Source: G963676655 sp963678305 (GTDB lineage Bacteria; Verrucomicrobiota; Lentisphaeria; Victivallales; Victivallaceae). From it: a DNA stretch of 64,000 nt. The stretch is from assembly GCA_963678305.2 (NCBI GenBank), contig CAXXVV010000002.1, positions 124,001 to 188,000 on the forward strand, in the 5' to 3' direction. A program made the position numbers and the translations under genes. A model generated the notes under the pieces. The model was not told the DNA's origin. It saw nothing but the letters and a program-made list of their open reading frames with translations, and did no database searches. How positions within the stretch are numbered: the first letter of the stretch is position 1; every line of letters starts with the position of its first letter. Below are positions 53,429 to 63,200 of this stretch, piece by piece.

Positions 53429-54574
53429 ATGAGCACATTTTTAGGCATCGGGCTCGGACCGATCCAGACCGGGATATTTTTATCCGGCGCATTCAAAGGC
53501 AAATTTGACCGGATTGTTATCGCGGAAGTTGACGACAAACTAAAAAAAGCAGTTAACTCAACCGGTGAAGTCTCAATAAATATCGCCGCGGCCGACCGGG
53601 TTTATCCGGAAACTTATACCGGCATCGAAGTGTTCAATCCTACCGACGAAGCTGACCTCGAAAAACTGGTAGCCGTCGCCGCGGAAGCGGACGAACTGGC
53701 AACCGCCCTGCCCAGCGTGAACTTTTTCAAACACGTCGTTCCATGGTTGAAAAAAGGCTTTGCCAGAGCTCCAGGTAAACGTCGTTTCATCTATACCGCC
53801 GAAAACAATAATCACGCGGCCGAAGAGCTTGCCGCGCTGCTTGGCGACGAGTTCCCGGAAACCTATTGCCTGAACACTGTTGTCGGCAAAATGAGCGGGG
53901 TAATCACCGCCACCGAGTGTGCGGAACGCAACATGAAGCCGTTAAGTCCCGATGCGGACCGCGGTCATCTGGTTGAGGAATTCAATAAAATCCTCATTTC
54001 GAGCGCTCCCGGAATTGAAAACCGCCTAACCCAGGGCTTGATCGTCAAACCCGACCTTTATCCGTTCGAAGAAGCCAAACTCTACGGTCATAACGCAATC
54101 CACTTTATGCTTGGAACATTCGGTAAACAACGTGGACTTGAACTGATGAGCGAACTGCGCGACCATGTCGACCTGATCTGTGACGCATTCAGCGCGTTCG
54201 TCGACGAATCCGGGCGGGCGCTGTGTTGCAAATACAATAATTTTGATCCGCTGTTCACCAAAACGGGATTTCGCGAATACGCAGTTGACCTGCTGGTTCG
54301 CATGACCAACCCTTTCCTGCGTGACGCAATCGACCGGATCACCCGTGATCTGCCACGTAAATTATCCTGGAACGACCGGGTGATCGGCACCATGCGCGTG
54401 GTCATGAGTCAGGGCGTTGAACCGAATATTATCGCCAAAGCAGCTGCACTGGCCGCCAGAGAAGAGTTCGGCGCCACCCGCGAAGCAGTGACCGCCGGGT
54501 TACTTGCCCTCTGGGGCGATGTCGATTCCGAGGAAAGTCAGGCCTTGATCAATTATATCGTTGAATATATTTGA
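53429..54574 (+). CDS. Mannitol dehydrogenase-family polyol oxidoreductase
   Basis: 381 aa. Matches the C-terminal mannitol dehydrogenase domain (PF08125): KLYGHNAIHFMLGTFGK (about 218-234) contains the Lys-Asn-His catalytic set. The N-terminal half has a Rossmann-like FLGIGLGPIQTGIF rather than the usual GxGxxG, so the NAD motif is slightly altered. Mannitol-1-phosphate dehydrogenase is about 380 aa, which fits. AAAGGA precedes the ATG. Pairing with a sulfatase suggests metabolism of a sulfated polyol or sugar. Confidence 0.75.
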   Translation: MSTFLGIGLGPIQTGIFLSGAFKGKFDRIVIAEVDDKLKKAVNSTGEVSINIAAADRVYPETYTGIEVFNPTDEADLEKLVAVAAEADELATALPSVNFFKHVVPWLKKGFARAPGKRRFIYTAENNNHAAEELAALLGDEFPETYCLNTVVGKMSGVITATECAERNMKPLSPDADRGHLVEEFNKILISSAPGIENRLTQGLIVKPDLYPFEEAKLYGHNAIHFMLGTFGKQRGLELMSELRDHVDLICDAFSAFVDESGRALCCKYNNFDPLFTKTGFREYAVDLLVRMTNPFLRDAIDRITRDLPRKLSWNDRVIGTMRVVMSQGVEPNIIAKAAALAAREEFGATREAVTAGLLALWGDVDSEESQALINYIVEYI

Positions 54575-54720
54575 AAGATCAAATGTAAAAAAAACATCTT
54601 ACGGAATATAGGACTCAGACAATTTTAAATTATTGCCGGAAGTGCTGTTACCAATGATATATTGCTGCTGCTTTATACTCGACGCGGCGACAAAAGCCTG
54701 TGTTTATCGTATTTGAGTCC

Positions 54721-54773
54721 CTTGGGACGATTGCGACTCTTGAATTAATCCTCAAAACACCAATCGTCCCAAG
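54721..54773. repeat. 13-bp perfect inverted repeat
   Basis: CTTGGGACGATTG (54721-54733) and CAATCGTCCCAAG (54761-54773), 27 bp apart. The right arm begins the first 129-bp copy. Confidence 0.75.
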
Positions 54774-55039
54774 CGTCATAACTGTCTCATTTTCCAACCG
54801 ACAACTTTTTCGACCCGTTCACATCCACCAGTTAAACATTTAGTTTACAAATACTTATAATATATAAACTATCAAGCTGGGTGATAATAACAAGCTGGGT
54901 GATAATAACAAATCGTCCCAAGCGTCAAAACTGTCTCATTTTTCAACTGACAGCTTTCCACCCCCGTTCACATCAACCAGTTAAACATTTAGTTTACAAA
55001 TACTTATAATATATAAACTATCAAGCAGGGTGATAATAA
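54762..55039. repeat. Diverged 129-bp direct duplication with internal 18-bp tandem
   Basis: Copy 1 54762-54890 and copy 2 54911-55039 align at a constant offset of 149 with no gaps; their last 60 bp are nearly identical. CAAGCTGGGTGATAATAA is repeated at 54873-54890 and 54891-54908. Each copy holds TATAAT and TAGTTTA/TAAACTA arms, so each could carry a promoter-operator. Confidence 0.8.
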
Positions 55040-55135
55040 TGTCTTTTATTCCGCTTCCGTGGCTCACAGTGCAAAAAAGCGGTTCATCGCCATCCGTCGT
55101 ACGGATTAATTTTCTGTTTTTCTATTTCATGGGGG

Positions 55136-55164
55136 TTGACATTATCACAGTGTACTAGTATACT
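55136..55164 (+). promoter_or_regulatory. Promoter of GntR regulator at 55198
   Basis: TTGACA (55136-55141), 17-bp spacer, TATACT (55159-55164), 33 bp before the ATG. Confidence 0.7.
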
Positions 55165-55172
55165 ATATACAC
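55150..55172. promoter_or_regulatory. Near-palindromic operator over the -10
   Basis: 23 bp with GTGTA/TACAC ends around the perfect palindrome TAGTATACTA. It covers the -10 of the regulator promoter, as expected for autorepression. Confidence 0.55.
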
Positions 55173-55197
55173 AGCAACAAAAACTGATGGATTATTA

Positions 55198-56295
55198 ATG
55201 AGCGCGATAATTTATAATAAAGAAATTCCCAAATACATCCAGATGAAGCAAATCATTATTGACCGTATTGCTTCCGGAATCTATCCAGAAAACTTCAAAT
55301 TAAAACCCCGCAAAGAGTTGGCGAAAGAATACAACCTTACGGTAGTCACCTGTTCGCGGGCAATCGACGAGTTGTTGAGCGAAGGCGTTCTGGAATCGAA
55401 AATCGGGATAGGGACCTTTGTCGCGTCACGCAGTCCAAAAGCCGAAATGATTGATTTGAGTGTTGTAGTAAGAAGTTATTCCAACCCGATATACAGCAAG
55501 TTCGCCAACCTGGTCAATGCGGCCGGCAAAGAACATAATTTTCTGCCGGGGTCATCATATAGTTCAGATGGCAACCTGAAGCATGAAACAGCGACAATCC
55601 GTAATTTATTGAATAAAAAAAATACCTATATTTTTCTTCCGGACTTTTTGTCGCCGGAAACCCGGCAATTGATCCTGAATAACGGAGACCGGTTTTATAT
55701 CTTCGGCACCGCGCCGGAACTGGCCGGAAAAACCAATATAATCGAAACGACCGGCAACGGCGGTAAAATGGCGGTGGATTACCTTATCGACAAAGGACAT
55801 CAGGCCATTGGCTATCTGGGCAGGCCAGTCGCACATGTCAGTTCCCGCTATGATGACTACATCGCAACTCTCAGGCATTACGGATTAAAAATAAAGCCGG
55901 AATGGATTGGTGAATGTAATCCATTCGAGAATCTGAGTCCCGAAGAAAAAGATAAGTTCGTCATTAATTATCTGCAGCGCAATATCGCAAATAAATCACT
56001 GCCGAGCGCAATAATATGTTTTAACGACCATATCGCGATTCATCTGCTGGGGATTTGTCACAAGCTGGGTATTTCCGTGCCGGATGAAATCTCTATTTTC
56101 GGTTACGACGGGGCTCTGATCGGTTTGACCGGAACCTATAATATTAACACCATTTGCAAACCGTACAAAAAAGGAATTGAATTGGCAGTCCAACATATCC
56201 TGCATGGCGATAAGGAACATTTTATTTCGCCGCGACTGGAACCAAGCATGATTGCCGGCAACACGGTCAAAGAGCTTTGCCCGGTTGTTACCTGA
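55198..56295 (+). CDS. GntR/LacI-type transcriptional regulator
   Basis: 365 aa. GntR winged helix at about 8-75 (MKQIIIDRIASGIYPENFKL, RKELAKEYNLTVVTCSRAI, GVLESKIGIGTFVAS), LacI-like sensor at about 85-360 (AVDYLIDKGHQAIGYLGRP, ICFNDHIAIHLLGICHKLG, SIFGYDGA). Start ATG fits the promoter 33 bp upstream. It precedes a pseudopilin by 56 bp and a DUF4838/DUF4091/GH29 gene set, which it presumably controls in response to a sugar, perhaps fucose- or sulfate-glycan-derived; the ligand is a guess. Confidence 0.88.
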   Translation: MSAIIYNKEIPKYIQMKQIIIDRIASGIYPENFKLKPRKELAKEYNLTVVTCSRAIDELLSEGVLESKIGIGTFVASRSPKAEMIDLSVVVRSYSNPIYSKFANLVNAAGKEHNFLPGSSYSSDGNLKHETATIRNLLNKKNTYIFLPDFLSPETRQLILNNGDRFYIFGTAPELAGKTNIIETTGNGGKMAVDYLIDKGHQAIGYLGRPVAHVSSRYDDYIATLRHYGLKIKPEWIGECNPFENLSPEEKDKFVINYLQRNIANKSLPSAIICFNDHIAIHLLGICHKLGISVPDEISIFGYDGALIGLTGTYNINTICKPYKKGIELAVQHILHGDKEHFISPRLEPSMIAGNTVKELCPVVT

Positions 56296-56351
56296 TTTAT
56301 GACCAGGAGTATTTTAATCTTTTAATTTATCAACAAAAAAGGAGTCGTTGA

Positions 56352-57119
56352 ATGTTTACTGCAAGCAAAAAACACAGAAAAGAGGAAAATTTCACACTAA
56401 TAGAACTTCTTGTCGTTATAGCAATCATCGCTATCCTTGCCTCCATGTTGCTGCCGGCACTGAATAAGGCAAGGGACAAGGCTAAAACCTCAAAATGCGC
56501 CAACCACATGAAACAGATTTCCACCGCCATGCAGTTGTACCAAACCGATTGGGACGATTATTTTCCGCGATATCGCCGCGGCGGCAACGCTAATTATACC
56601 TGGATGCACACTTTGAGCACGGAAACAAATTACCTGCCGGGTTTTAAAAACGCCAACGGTCCGATCTGGACCTCGGTCTGGTTTTGTCCGGAAAGCATCA
56701 AAGGCTGCAAGCAATATCGCAGCCTGTCGACCAGCAACAACCTTTATAATTACAACCTGAGTTACGCCTATCCCTACAGTGCGTCGTCATCACTGATCCT
56801 GCGCGGTCTTGGCGGCAAAGACAACCTTAGTCCCCCCAAAGTTACCCAGATAGGTTCAGCCTCTTCAACTATGGCTCTGGTCGAAGGAGTTTCCAGCAAG
56901 ACAGTTTCCGGCCTGACTTTCGATATTCCATACTCACAAATCGACATCAACGCCAACGGTGTCGTTTTCGGCTGGCATGGCGGAATCGGCAAAGGAACTA
57001 ATTTACTGGCGGTTGACGGCCATGTTGAGTTATACACCAACGGCGTTCAGTTAGGCCTGCAATACTCTGACCGGGGATACTGGCAGAGACAAAAACCTTT
57101 TAACACGGATTTAAACTGA
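56352..57119 (+). CDS. Pseudopilin, type II secretion-like N-terminus, H-X12-DG
   Basis: 255 aa. The leader ends KHRKEEN before FTLIELLVVIAIIAILAS and ALNKARDKAKTSKCANHMKQ. The processing-associated motif is spaced differently: HGGIGKGTNLLAVDGH, 12 residues between His and Asp-Gly instead of 9. The -1 residue is Asn. AAAGGAG lies 7 nt before the ATG. The DUF4838 gene follows 1 bp after its stop, so both are on one message. Confidence 0.85.
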   Translation: MFTASKKHRKEENFTLIELLVVIAIIAILASMLLPALNKARDKAKTSKCANHMKQISTAMQLYQTDWDDYFPRYRRGGNANYTWMHTLSTETNYLPGFKNANGPIWTSVWFCPESIKGCKQYRSLSTSNNLYNYNLSYAYPYSASSSLILRGLGGKDNLSPPKVTQIGSASSTMALVEGVSSKTVSGLTFDIPYSQIDINANGVVFGWHGGIGKGTNLLAVDGHVELYTNGVQLGLQYSDRGYWQRQKPFNTDLN

Positions 57120-57120
57120 T

Positions 57121-60100
57121 ATGCGGAAAGTATCTAATCTGAAAAATTTAACTATTGTCATCCTCGCAATTATCCTCCCCAGCATCTTACCAGCCGAAGA
57201 ACTAAAGCTGGTTTCAGACGGTAAACCGGCCGCAAAAATAGTACTGCCCGACAAACCGGTTAAAGCGGAGAAACTCGCCGCGGAGGAATTGAATGAGCAT
57301 ATAGCTCTGATCACCGGAGCCCGCCTTCCGGTAATCCAGGAAAAGAATGCCGGCCCCGGTCCGAACATTTATCTCGGTCAAACGCAAAAGGCGGCACAAC
57401 ATCAGCTTGATCCGCAAAAACTCAAAGAACAGGAATATGTGATCAAATTTATTCCGGACGGAATTCTTATCATCGGCAGAGACAAAGCGGATCACGGCAC
57501 TTTCCGATATCGGGTCTCTGACAAAAAATCAGGCCTGCTGCATTACGATTGCCGGACCTGGCCCGACTGGTGGGATGAAAAAGGCACGCTGGACGCGGTC
57601 TATTATTTTCTAAAAAACTATTGCGGCATCCGCTGGTTTGATTATACCGATCTCGGAACTGACGCAACTCAGCGCAAATCCATCACGGTGAAACGGACCG
57701 ACATTAAAAGACAACCGTCATTCTTTATGCGTAACGTCTTTACGACCCGCAATCCGGCCGACTACCCGGCCGCATGTCTGTTGTGGATCAAGAAAAGTGA
57801 TAACTATAAAAAGTATATGCAATCGGCATTCGCGACTATATCGACGAAATATCCTGAACTTTCTTCACGCGCCTCCCGCAACCTCATCAGCAATCAGGTG
57901 TATGCGTATCTGCTGCGTAACGGTAATGGCGGCACCGGCTTTTTCCATCCCAATCATTCCTTTTATGATTATTATGCACGATTCTGGAAAAAAGATAAAC
58001 GGTTCCCGTCTGCATTCGAATCTGAAAAAAAAGAATATTTTGCCGAGGGCTACCCGTTGGACAAACTACCTCCGCAATTATGTTACACGAAGCCGGAGTT
58101 GATCGATCAGGTGTGCAAGGACGCGTCAAACTGGTTCGAAAAGAAACCGTTCGGCCTGTATAAATGTTCATCCCGCGGCAAGAACAAATGGCGGCAATTG
58201 CAGCAGATCGCCGCCGATTATTATCCTTTAGTGCCGATGGACAATCGCCGTTACTGTAAATGCCCGGAATGCCGGAAATGGTACAAACGCTATACCGGTG
58301 ACACTTACGCCGAGAATAAAGGCATGTACAGCAATTATGTCTTCAACTTTGTCAATCAGGTGGCGAAAAGGATTAAAAAGCAATATCCGGACAAGAAGAT
58401 TGGGGCGTTGGCCTATGCCATGTACATGGACGTCCCGGACAAAGTTAAACTTGAAGACAATATTATGGTCATGTTCTGTCCGGTCCTGCGGAATGTCTAC
58501 TCGGAATCCAGGCAGGAAGCCGACCGGGAAATGCTAAGCCGATGGGCCCAAACCGGAGTTCCTTTATACCTCTGGCTCTATTACTGTTTCCCGGCTGAAC
58601 GCAGTATCCGCACCGGCGGCAAATGGCATGTTTTTCCCGGATTTTTCGCGCATCATCTGGCAAAATCCTTTAAGGAATACCGGAAATATAACTGCAAGGG
58701 GATGTATTTCAACGGTTTCGGGCAGGAAGTGGAGGCATTCGTTACCTATGAACTTTTAAGCAATGCCGATCGCAGTGCCGATGAACTGCTTGACGAATAT
58801 TTCAACCGGATGTACGGTCCGGCCGGACCGGCTCTGCGTAAACTATATTGCCGTATCGAAGAAATATATTGTAATCCCCAAAACTACCCTAAATACGCAG
58901 CCGACCGCTCCCGTCAGAATGAAGAAATAGCCTGGGGACTTTTAGGCAATCATGAACGCATGAAGGAGTTAGCCGCATTGATCCGGGAAAGCCGGGAAAA
59001 AATTAAAGACGCGAATGATCTGCAGCAGAAACGGTTCAAGCTTTTTGACATATCCACGCTACAATACATTGAGGAGGGCAGACGGCGATATCTGACGAAA
59101 CGCGGCAATCCGCAAAAAATATTCAGGATCAGTTGCGCACCTTTGCTCGAAAGTCCGGAATCCGGCGATCCCGAACTTGTCAACTGGCAGGACGCACAGG
59201 GCTTGAACATCTGGACCTCCAACTACAACGAATCCATCGCGTCGGATATTCAGGCCCAAGTGGCACACGATAATAAGTTCCTCTATCTGCGCTTGAGCGA
59301 TTCAGACCTGAAAAAAAATGCCGTCGGATCATGGCAGATCATGTTCATGCGACACTCAGGCAAAGAGTTCGTCCTCGATAAAATGGCTACGGTTGATGGC
59401 GACGGCAAAGTGCAAGGACCGGAAAAGCTGATCAAACACATCAAATCCAGTTTAAAGGGAGATAACTGGACCTTAACGGCGGCATTTCCATTGTCCGCCC
59501 TGACGGTAAAACGCGATACAATTTATTTGAACGCGGCCAGACTTACTCCGGGCAGCGCGCCTGCGGTCCTGGCTCCGACTATGGGCAAACCGGAACTGCC
59601 CTCCGCTTTTGTAGTGATTAATCTGGAGCAAAACAATCCTAAGCCAACAGCCGGAGTTTCTGCTGTCCCCCTGGCAAAATGCGATTTCAATGCGGCTTCG
59701 CTGAAAGACCTGAACGGAATAAAATTGAACTCGACCGCGCCGCGCCTGCGACCCGGCCCGTTCGGTAACGCGCTGGAACTGGACCGGCGCATCGGCTGTG
59801 AATATTTTGATATATCCCTGCCGAAAGCCTCTTCAGGAAACTACACATTCAGCACCTGGGTCAATGTAAATGCCATCCCCGGCAATATGCGCGGCAAGTT
59901 ATCCTGTACGGTGCTGGCGACAAAAAACTTCTATCTGGCAATCAAAGACTATGAAGTGGCTGTCGCGCAGGGCAAGCCGAAAATGCAACTCAAGTCAGAT
60001 CGTCTCATCACCCCGGAACAATGGGAATATATCGTTCTTACAACCGACTCATCCGGCTCAAAACTTTATATTAACGGACGGCTGGCCGGCTCTTCCGGAA

Positions 60101-60285
60101 CAAAGTTGAATGTAAAAACCGATAGCAAATTGCGGATCGGCGCTGAATGGAGATTGCAACATCACCGACAATTCAGGGGACAACTGGATGAAATTAATAT
60201 CTATGGTCGCGCCTTGACGGCTGAAGAAATCATGACTCTATACAAATCAGGTTTGCAAAAGATACAAAATTGGAGAAAGAAGTGA
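57121..60285 (+). CDS. Secreted DUF4838 protein with CBM9-like and LamG domains
   Basis: 1054 aa with signal peptide (LKNLTIVILAIILPSILPA). An N-terminal GH-associated domain (KAEKLAAEELNEHIALITGA, about 45-65) leads into DUF4838 (about 140-640), with VYYFLKNYCGIRWFDYTDLG and the Cys pair CKCPEC (about 380). Residues about 680-840 look like a CBM9/DOMON sandwich (DNKFLYLRLSDSD). Residues about 870-1040 are LamG (GNYTFSTWVNVN, GSKLYINGRLAGSS). Same core as the protein at 22878 but LamG is C-terminal here. Stop overlaps the next start (GTGA). Confidence 0.8.
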   Translation: MRKVSNLKNLTIVILAIILPSILPAEELKLVSDGKPAAKIVLPDKPVKAEKLAAEELNEHIALITGARLPVIQEKNAGPGPNIYLGQTQKAAQHQLDPQKLKEQEYVIKFIPDGILIIGRDKADHGTFRYRVSDKKSGLLHYDCRTWPDWWDEKGTLDAVYYFLKNYCGIRWFDYTDLGTDATQRKSITVKRTDIKRQPSFFMRNVFTTRNPADYPAACLLWIKKSDNYKKYMQSAFATISTKYPELSSRASRNLISNQVYAYLLRNGNGGTGFFHPNHSFYDYYARFWKKDKRFPSAFESEKKEYFAEGYPLDKLPPQLCYTKPELIDQVCKDASNWFEKKPFGLYKCSSRGKNKWRQLQQIAADYYPLVPMDNRRYCKCPECRKWYKRYTGDTYAENKGMYSNYVFNFVNQVAKRIKKQYPDKKIGALAYAMYMDVPDKVKLEDNIMVMFCPVLRNVYSESRQEADREMLSRWAQTGVPLYLWLYYCFPAERSIRTGGKWHVFPGFFAHHLAKSFKEYRKYNCKGMYFNGFGQEVEAFVTYELLSNADRSADELLDEYFNRMYGPAGPALRKLYCRIEEIYCNPQNYPKYAADRSRQNEEIAWGLLGNHERMKELAALIRESREKIKDANDLQQKRFKLFDISTLQYIEEGRRRYLTKRGNPQKIFRISCAPLLESPESGDPELVNWQDAQGLNIWTSNYNESIASDIQAQVAHDNKFLYLRLSDSDLKKNAVGSWQIMFMRHSGKEFVLDKMATVDGDGKVQGPEKLIKHIKSSLKGDNWTLTAAFPLSALTVKRDTIYLNAARLTPGSAPAVLAPTMGKPELPSAFVVINLEQNNPKPTAGVSAVPLAKCDFNAASLKDLNGIKLNSTAPRLRPGPFGNALELDRRIGCEYFDISLPKASSGNYTFSTWVNVNAIPGNMRGKLSCTVLATKNFYLAIKDYEVAVAQGKPKMQLKSDRLITPEQWEYIVLTTDSSGSKLYINGRLAGSSGTKLNVKTDSKLRIGAEWRLQHHRQFRGQLDEINIYGRALTAEEIMTLYKSGLQKIQNWRKK

Positions 60286-63200
60286 AGCAGCTTATCACCT
60301 TGTTCGCGGTCGCGGCAACAGTTTCAGTCATGGCTGAATCGCCCGGAATTCCCTACAACCGCAAAATAAATATCTACCGGACCGACACCCCGCCGGTTCT
60401 CGACGGCAAAATGGACGATCCATGCTGGCAACAGGCCGAGGTGGCGGGAGATTTCCGGCGTCTTTTTAAAAAGAGCGAAGCCGCGCACCCGAATACTGAA
60501 GCCAGAGTCTGTTACGATGCCCGTTATCTCTATTTTTATTATAAAATGTATGATGACAAGATCGATAAACTGCAGGTTGGAATGCCGGATGATGCCCGCG
60601 ACATTATGGACGTTAACAAAGATGTGATCGAACTTTTTCTCGATCCCAAACGTTCCGGCAAAGCATATTTTCAATTTATGACTTCTCCGCTCGGAGCCAG
60701 ATTTGACCTGAGAGTTACGCCGGCCGGGAAACGGGAAATCGGCCTTTTTACCCCGGATTGGCAGGTCACGCCGTTTATCGGTCAAAAATACTGGGCTGTA
60801 GAGTTCCGGATTCCGTTCAATGAACTGGTATTCGACGGCGGCGCGATCGGGACTCCGGTTCCGGGTGAAGAATGGGGCATTAACTTCTGCCGCGATCAGG
60901 GTTATCGCAAGGAATGGTCGTTCTGGTCGCCTCATAAAGACAAGAGTTTTCACCGTCCGGCGCAATTCGGTACTGCCGTATTTCGCGGCTTCAGGACCGC
61001 CCCCCCCCTGCCGTCAATTCAATGGAGCGGAAAATCAACTCTGGGGTTTGGTCCGGATACGCTTGAACTTACCGCAAAACCGCTTACTCAAGTAAAAACT
61101 GTCTGGAAAATTCTTCATGACCGGAAAACGATAAATAAAACTGTTAAAAATAATTTACAACCATACAAATACCACATCATCGAAGGCGGCGAATGGGATA
61201 TCCGGGTCGATGTCTCCCGGAACGATCAACTGCTTTTCTGTGGTCGGACAAAAGTTTTGCTGCCGGAAGTGACTCAATTTATCAATACTATCAATCGGGA
61301 GCTCAATGCGGCAATAAAAAAACTGGCGGCCGGATTAAGCAATCAGGTTGAATCAACCCTGAAACCGCGCATTCTTGAGATGAAAACTCTGGTCAGTCCA
61401 TTGGCCGGAAAACTTGCAAACGCCAAGGCTCTGGACCACCGGCAATGGCAACAGTTAACCACTCTGCTCCCGGCTATAAAAACCAAATGGGCATCGCTGC
61501 AATACGCGGTAAAAATGCTCAACCTGTATCCGACTGGCGAAAAACAAAAAAAATTCGCGGTCGCCAGCGCAGGTCCCGCGCAGCGAATTTACCGTGATAC
61601 GATAATCCCGCCCGACAACAAACCTGTCGAACTATGGGGAGCTGGAGGAGAAAGCGAATCTTTCCAGCTTCTGCTGATGCCGTTCTGGTGCGACTCCCGA
61701 GATGTCAAGGTGGCTTTTACCGGTTTGAAAGGAGCAAAAGGCTCGATTCCGGCCGGCAGTCTTGAATACAACATGGTCGATTTTGTCAAACTGCCAGAGG
61801 CGTGGGGCGGCAAATGGGTTCCTGATGTTCTGAATCCGAACGGAAAAATAAACTTAACCCGGGACCGGACTCAGCCAATCTGGATAAATGTACACATCCC
61901 GCGCGGCACTGCCAAAGGCGACTATCGCGGCACCGTCAAAATCAGCGCCGACGGACAGACATCACAGATTGCGTTGGTCGTACATGCATTTGGGTTTGAC
62001 ATCCCGGTCAGGCGGTCTGTCGCGACCGATCCCTGGTATTGGCCGGACGGCCGAAGTTATCGAAAATACTACAAGTTGAAAAAAATTCCTTTCACTCCTG
62101 AGTTATATGAAAAGCAGTTGAAAACGCTGGCGAAATACCGCTACGGCTGCTATCCGCTTGATACCCTGCCGATGTGGAGTCTGCTCAAGATATATCAGGA
62201 AAAAGACGGCAGTTTGACGTTCGATTTTTCAGGGTGGGACTGGGTCTTTGCCTTGGGGAAAAAATACGGCGCGGACAATCTAGGGGCGTCTTTCGGGTGC
62301 AACTTCAACTCCATGCGGCCGACATTTTCGGGGCGGATACCGATCCTTGATCGTAAAACTGGAAAAAAAGTCAGCACGCCTGGACAGTATGCCTGGAAAA
62401 CAGCAAAATGGAAATACACCAGGGGCAAAACCGCAAAATCCGATTTCGCGGCCAATCCGGTCTACCGTCAATATATCTCGCAGTTAGTCGCATATTTACG
62501 CAAGAAAGGCTTATTGAATTCTTCACATTACGAAATCTATGACGAACCCAAAACCGGCGCCGAGTGGCAGGACGTCTTGAAAATGCACGGGTTCCTGAAA
62601 AAATTCGTCCCTGACCTGAAATTAAAAAGCTACGGGGTGGCGCCGTGGAATTATGAACACCGTCCGGAACTTCGACCGTTCGGCTATTATGACGTCTGGG
62701 CTCCGGGACTTTATACCTTGACTCCGCAGCATCTTAAACAATTGCATGAAAGGCGGAAAAAAGGCGAAGAGTTCTGGTTCTATACCTGTTCCGCCGGATA
62801 TCGTGATTCCGACCGGAAGAGCCGTCCGCATATTTGCCTCTACCAGCATCCGCTGGCCCCGAGGATACACGGCTGGGCCGCCTGGAAACTTCAGGCCGAC
62901 GGCTTCCTGATCTTCGCCCTGATGGCCGGATATCCGGAGAATGTGCAAAAGGACCCGGCCAAATATTACTCAGAACCGATCTGGCACGCCGGACGCACCG
63001 CGGCCCAGGGCTATCTGGTCTATCCCGGCCCTGAACAAAGCCTGCGGCCGAGCATCCGCCTGGCGGCGGTACGGGACGGACTGGAGGATTACGAATATTT
63101 CAAAGTACTGCAGGACAGACTTAAAACGCTGGACCCGGATAAAGACGCCGCACTGATAAAGGCAATCAAAGCTGAATTGGAAATCGGGGACGATATTCTG

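Larger units (their letters stand above)
54575..55197. other. Repeat-rich regulatory spacer
   Basis: 623 bp with no gene. It holds the inverted repeat 54721-54773, two 129-bp direct copies, an 18-bp tandem duplication, and the promoter/operator of the downstream regulator at 55136-55172. Confidence 0.7.
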
